Source: Rubrivivax sp.
GTDB taxonomy: Bacteria; Pseudomonadota; Gammaproteobacteria; Burkholderiales; Burkholderiaceae_C
Assembly (NCBI GenBank): GCA_022843905.1
Contig: JALHMT010000024.1
Location: forward strand, 1 to 64,000
DNA: 64,000 bases
Direction of reading: 5' to 3'
The translations under genes and the position numbers were made by a program. Below the pieces are notes generated by a model. That model was not told the DNA's origin. It saw nothing but the letters and a program-made list of their open reading frames with translations, and ran no database searches. Below, in pieces: positions 63,091 through 64,000 of this stretch (the stretch's first letter is position 1; each line of letters opens with the position of its first letter).

Positions 63091-63205
63091 GAGGGGTGTC
63101 TCCGGAGTGGGTTCGAGGGCGGCCATGGTAGCGGGCCGGCGGCGGGGCCCGGGTGGCCGCGTCGGGCGTTCACGCCGTCGGGGCTTCTCGCAGGTGGCGA
63201 TTGTT

Positions 63206-64000
63206 ATGCTCGAACGCATGTCCGCCTCGGCCGCCCAACTTCAAGCCACCATCGTGGCGCTGGAATCCCAGCGCGCGGTGCTGGGCGACGCCGTCGTCGA
63301 CATCGCGCTGGCGCCCTTGAAGGCGCAGCTGGCGGCGCTGTCGGCGCCGCCGCCCGCTGCTGCGGCGGAGCACGCGCAGTCGCTGCGGCAGGTCACCATC
63401 CTGTTCCTGGACGTCGTCGGTTCCACCACGCTGAGCCAGCGCCTGGACCCCGAGGAAGTGCATGCCGTGATGGACGGTGCGCTGACACGCTGCACGGCCG
63501 TCGTGCAGGCGCACGGCGGCAAGGTGCTGCAGTACGCGGGTGACAACCTGCTGGCGGTGTTCGGCGGCGACGAGGCGCGCGAGGACGACGCCGAACGCGC
63601 CGTGCACGCCGGCCTGGCCCTGCTGGCCGAGGGCCGCTCGCTCGGTGCCGAGGTGCTGGCGCGCCATGGCCATGCCGGCTTCGACGTGCGCGTGGGCCTG
63701 CATTCCGGCGGTGTGCTGCTGGGCGGCGGTGTCGACGCCGAGGGCAGCATCCGCGGCATGGCCGTCAACGTCGCCGCGCGCATGGAGCAGACAGCCCCGC
63801 CCGGTGCGCTGCGCATCAGCCAGGACACCTACCGCCAGGTGCAGGGTCTTTTCGACGTGCAGGCGCAGGACCCCATCGCCGTCAAGGGTGTGGACGAACC
63901 CGTGGTCACCTGGCTCGTGCAGCGCGCCCGCCCGCGCAACCTGCGCAGCCAGCGCAGGGACTTCGAAGGCGTGCACACGCGGCTGGTGGGCCGCGGCGAC
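63206..64000 (+). CDS. Class III adenylate/guanylate cyclase-AAA protein, N-terminal part
   Basis: The frame is open to the end of the window, giving 265 residues. ATG 63206 is preceded by AGGTGG; ATG 63218 is an alternative. The cyclase domain (about residues 55-240) has the first metal Asp in TILFLDVVGSTTLSQRL, the second in LQYAGDNLLAVFGG and RVGLHSGGVLLGG. The final residues HTRLVGRGD start an AAA/NB-ARC-like domain linker (R/T-x-LVGR), so the full protein is probably a large signalling ATPase of the CyaA-AAA-TPR type. The nucleotide cannot be assigned from these residues. Confidence 0.9.
   Translation, partial: MLERMSASAAQLQATIVALESQRAVLGDAVVDIALAPLKAQLAALSAPPPAAAAEHAQSLRQVTILFLDVVGSTTLSQRLDPEEVHAVMDGALTRCTAVVQAHGGKVLQYAGDNLLAVFGGDEAREDDAERAVHAGLALLAEGRSLGAEVLARHGHAGFDVRVGLHSGGVLLGGGVDAEGSIRGMAVNVAARMEQTAPPGALRISQDTYRQVQGLFDVQAQDPIAVKGVDEPVVTWLVQRARPRNLRSQRRDFEGVHTRLVGRGD

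Overview
The window is about 70% GC, densely coded with short gaps and many 1-4 base stop/start overlaps, and every recognisable protein is of betaproteobacterial type. bchE and bchJ at 57731-59991, with a TGT-N12-ACA (PpsR/CrtJ-type) palindrome upstream, point to a phototrophic member of the Burkholderiales, most like the Rubrivivax lineage. The lineage call is inference from gene content and composition. No rRNA, tRNA, CRISPR array, insertion sequence or prophage gene was seen.

Region 1 (1-13582, all + strand) is a catabolic operon: isochorismatase-fold hydrolase (cut by the window edge), HpaI-type aldolase, two imidase/PuuE-like polysaccharide-deacetylase-fold hydrolases around an FAH-family hydrolase, a complete branched-chain-type ABC importer (livH, livM, binding protein, livG, livF), a 69-residue protein coupled to an amidase, an ACMSD-like amidohydrolase and a two-subunit molybdenum hydroxylase. 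The set fits uptake and hydrolysis of a nitrogen heterocycle, cyclic imide or amide; the substrate is unknown.

Region 2 (13600-36147) holds mostly housekeeping and accessory genes: rlmJ, an Old Yellow Enzyme, an AbrB-type membrane protein, a MOSC protein, secreted proteins followed by an ECF sigma/anti-sigma pair, GTP-type pckG, a DUF2332 protein, a phosphoesterase, uspA, a TetR regulator, a YegD-like Hsp70, a YecA-like protein, mmsA with a DUF3237 protein, and a LytS/LytR-type two-component operon with a membrane protein embedded between kinase and regulator.

Region 3 (36284-42534) has divergent nhaR-like and Rrf2-type regulators, a 3 x 27 bp hairpin-forming tandem repeat, a DNA alkylation repair protein, a P450, small membrane proteins and a DUF2145 pair.

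Region 4 (42660-51933) is the most interesting. A riboflavin synthase is followed by a GTP cyclohydrolase II-like protein (URC1 type), a DUF1688 protein (URC4 type), an XRE regulator, an isolated atpE-like gene on the opposite strand, a nitronate-monooxygenase-like flavoprotein overlapping uracil phosphoribosyltransferase (URC6 type), and a Tat-exported two-subunit molybdenum hydroxylase. This matches the third ('URC') pyrimidine catabolic pathway, known from the yeast Lachancea kluyveri and found by homology in bacteria, with candidate accessory enzymes.

Region 5 (51966-64000) carries a large hybrid histidine kinase, pyrF, purB, bchJ-bchE, a 3-hydroxyisobutyrate-dehydrogenase-like enzyme, a CnoX-type thioredoxin, a Bug/TctC-type binding protein and the start of a class III cyclase that runs off the window.
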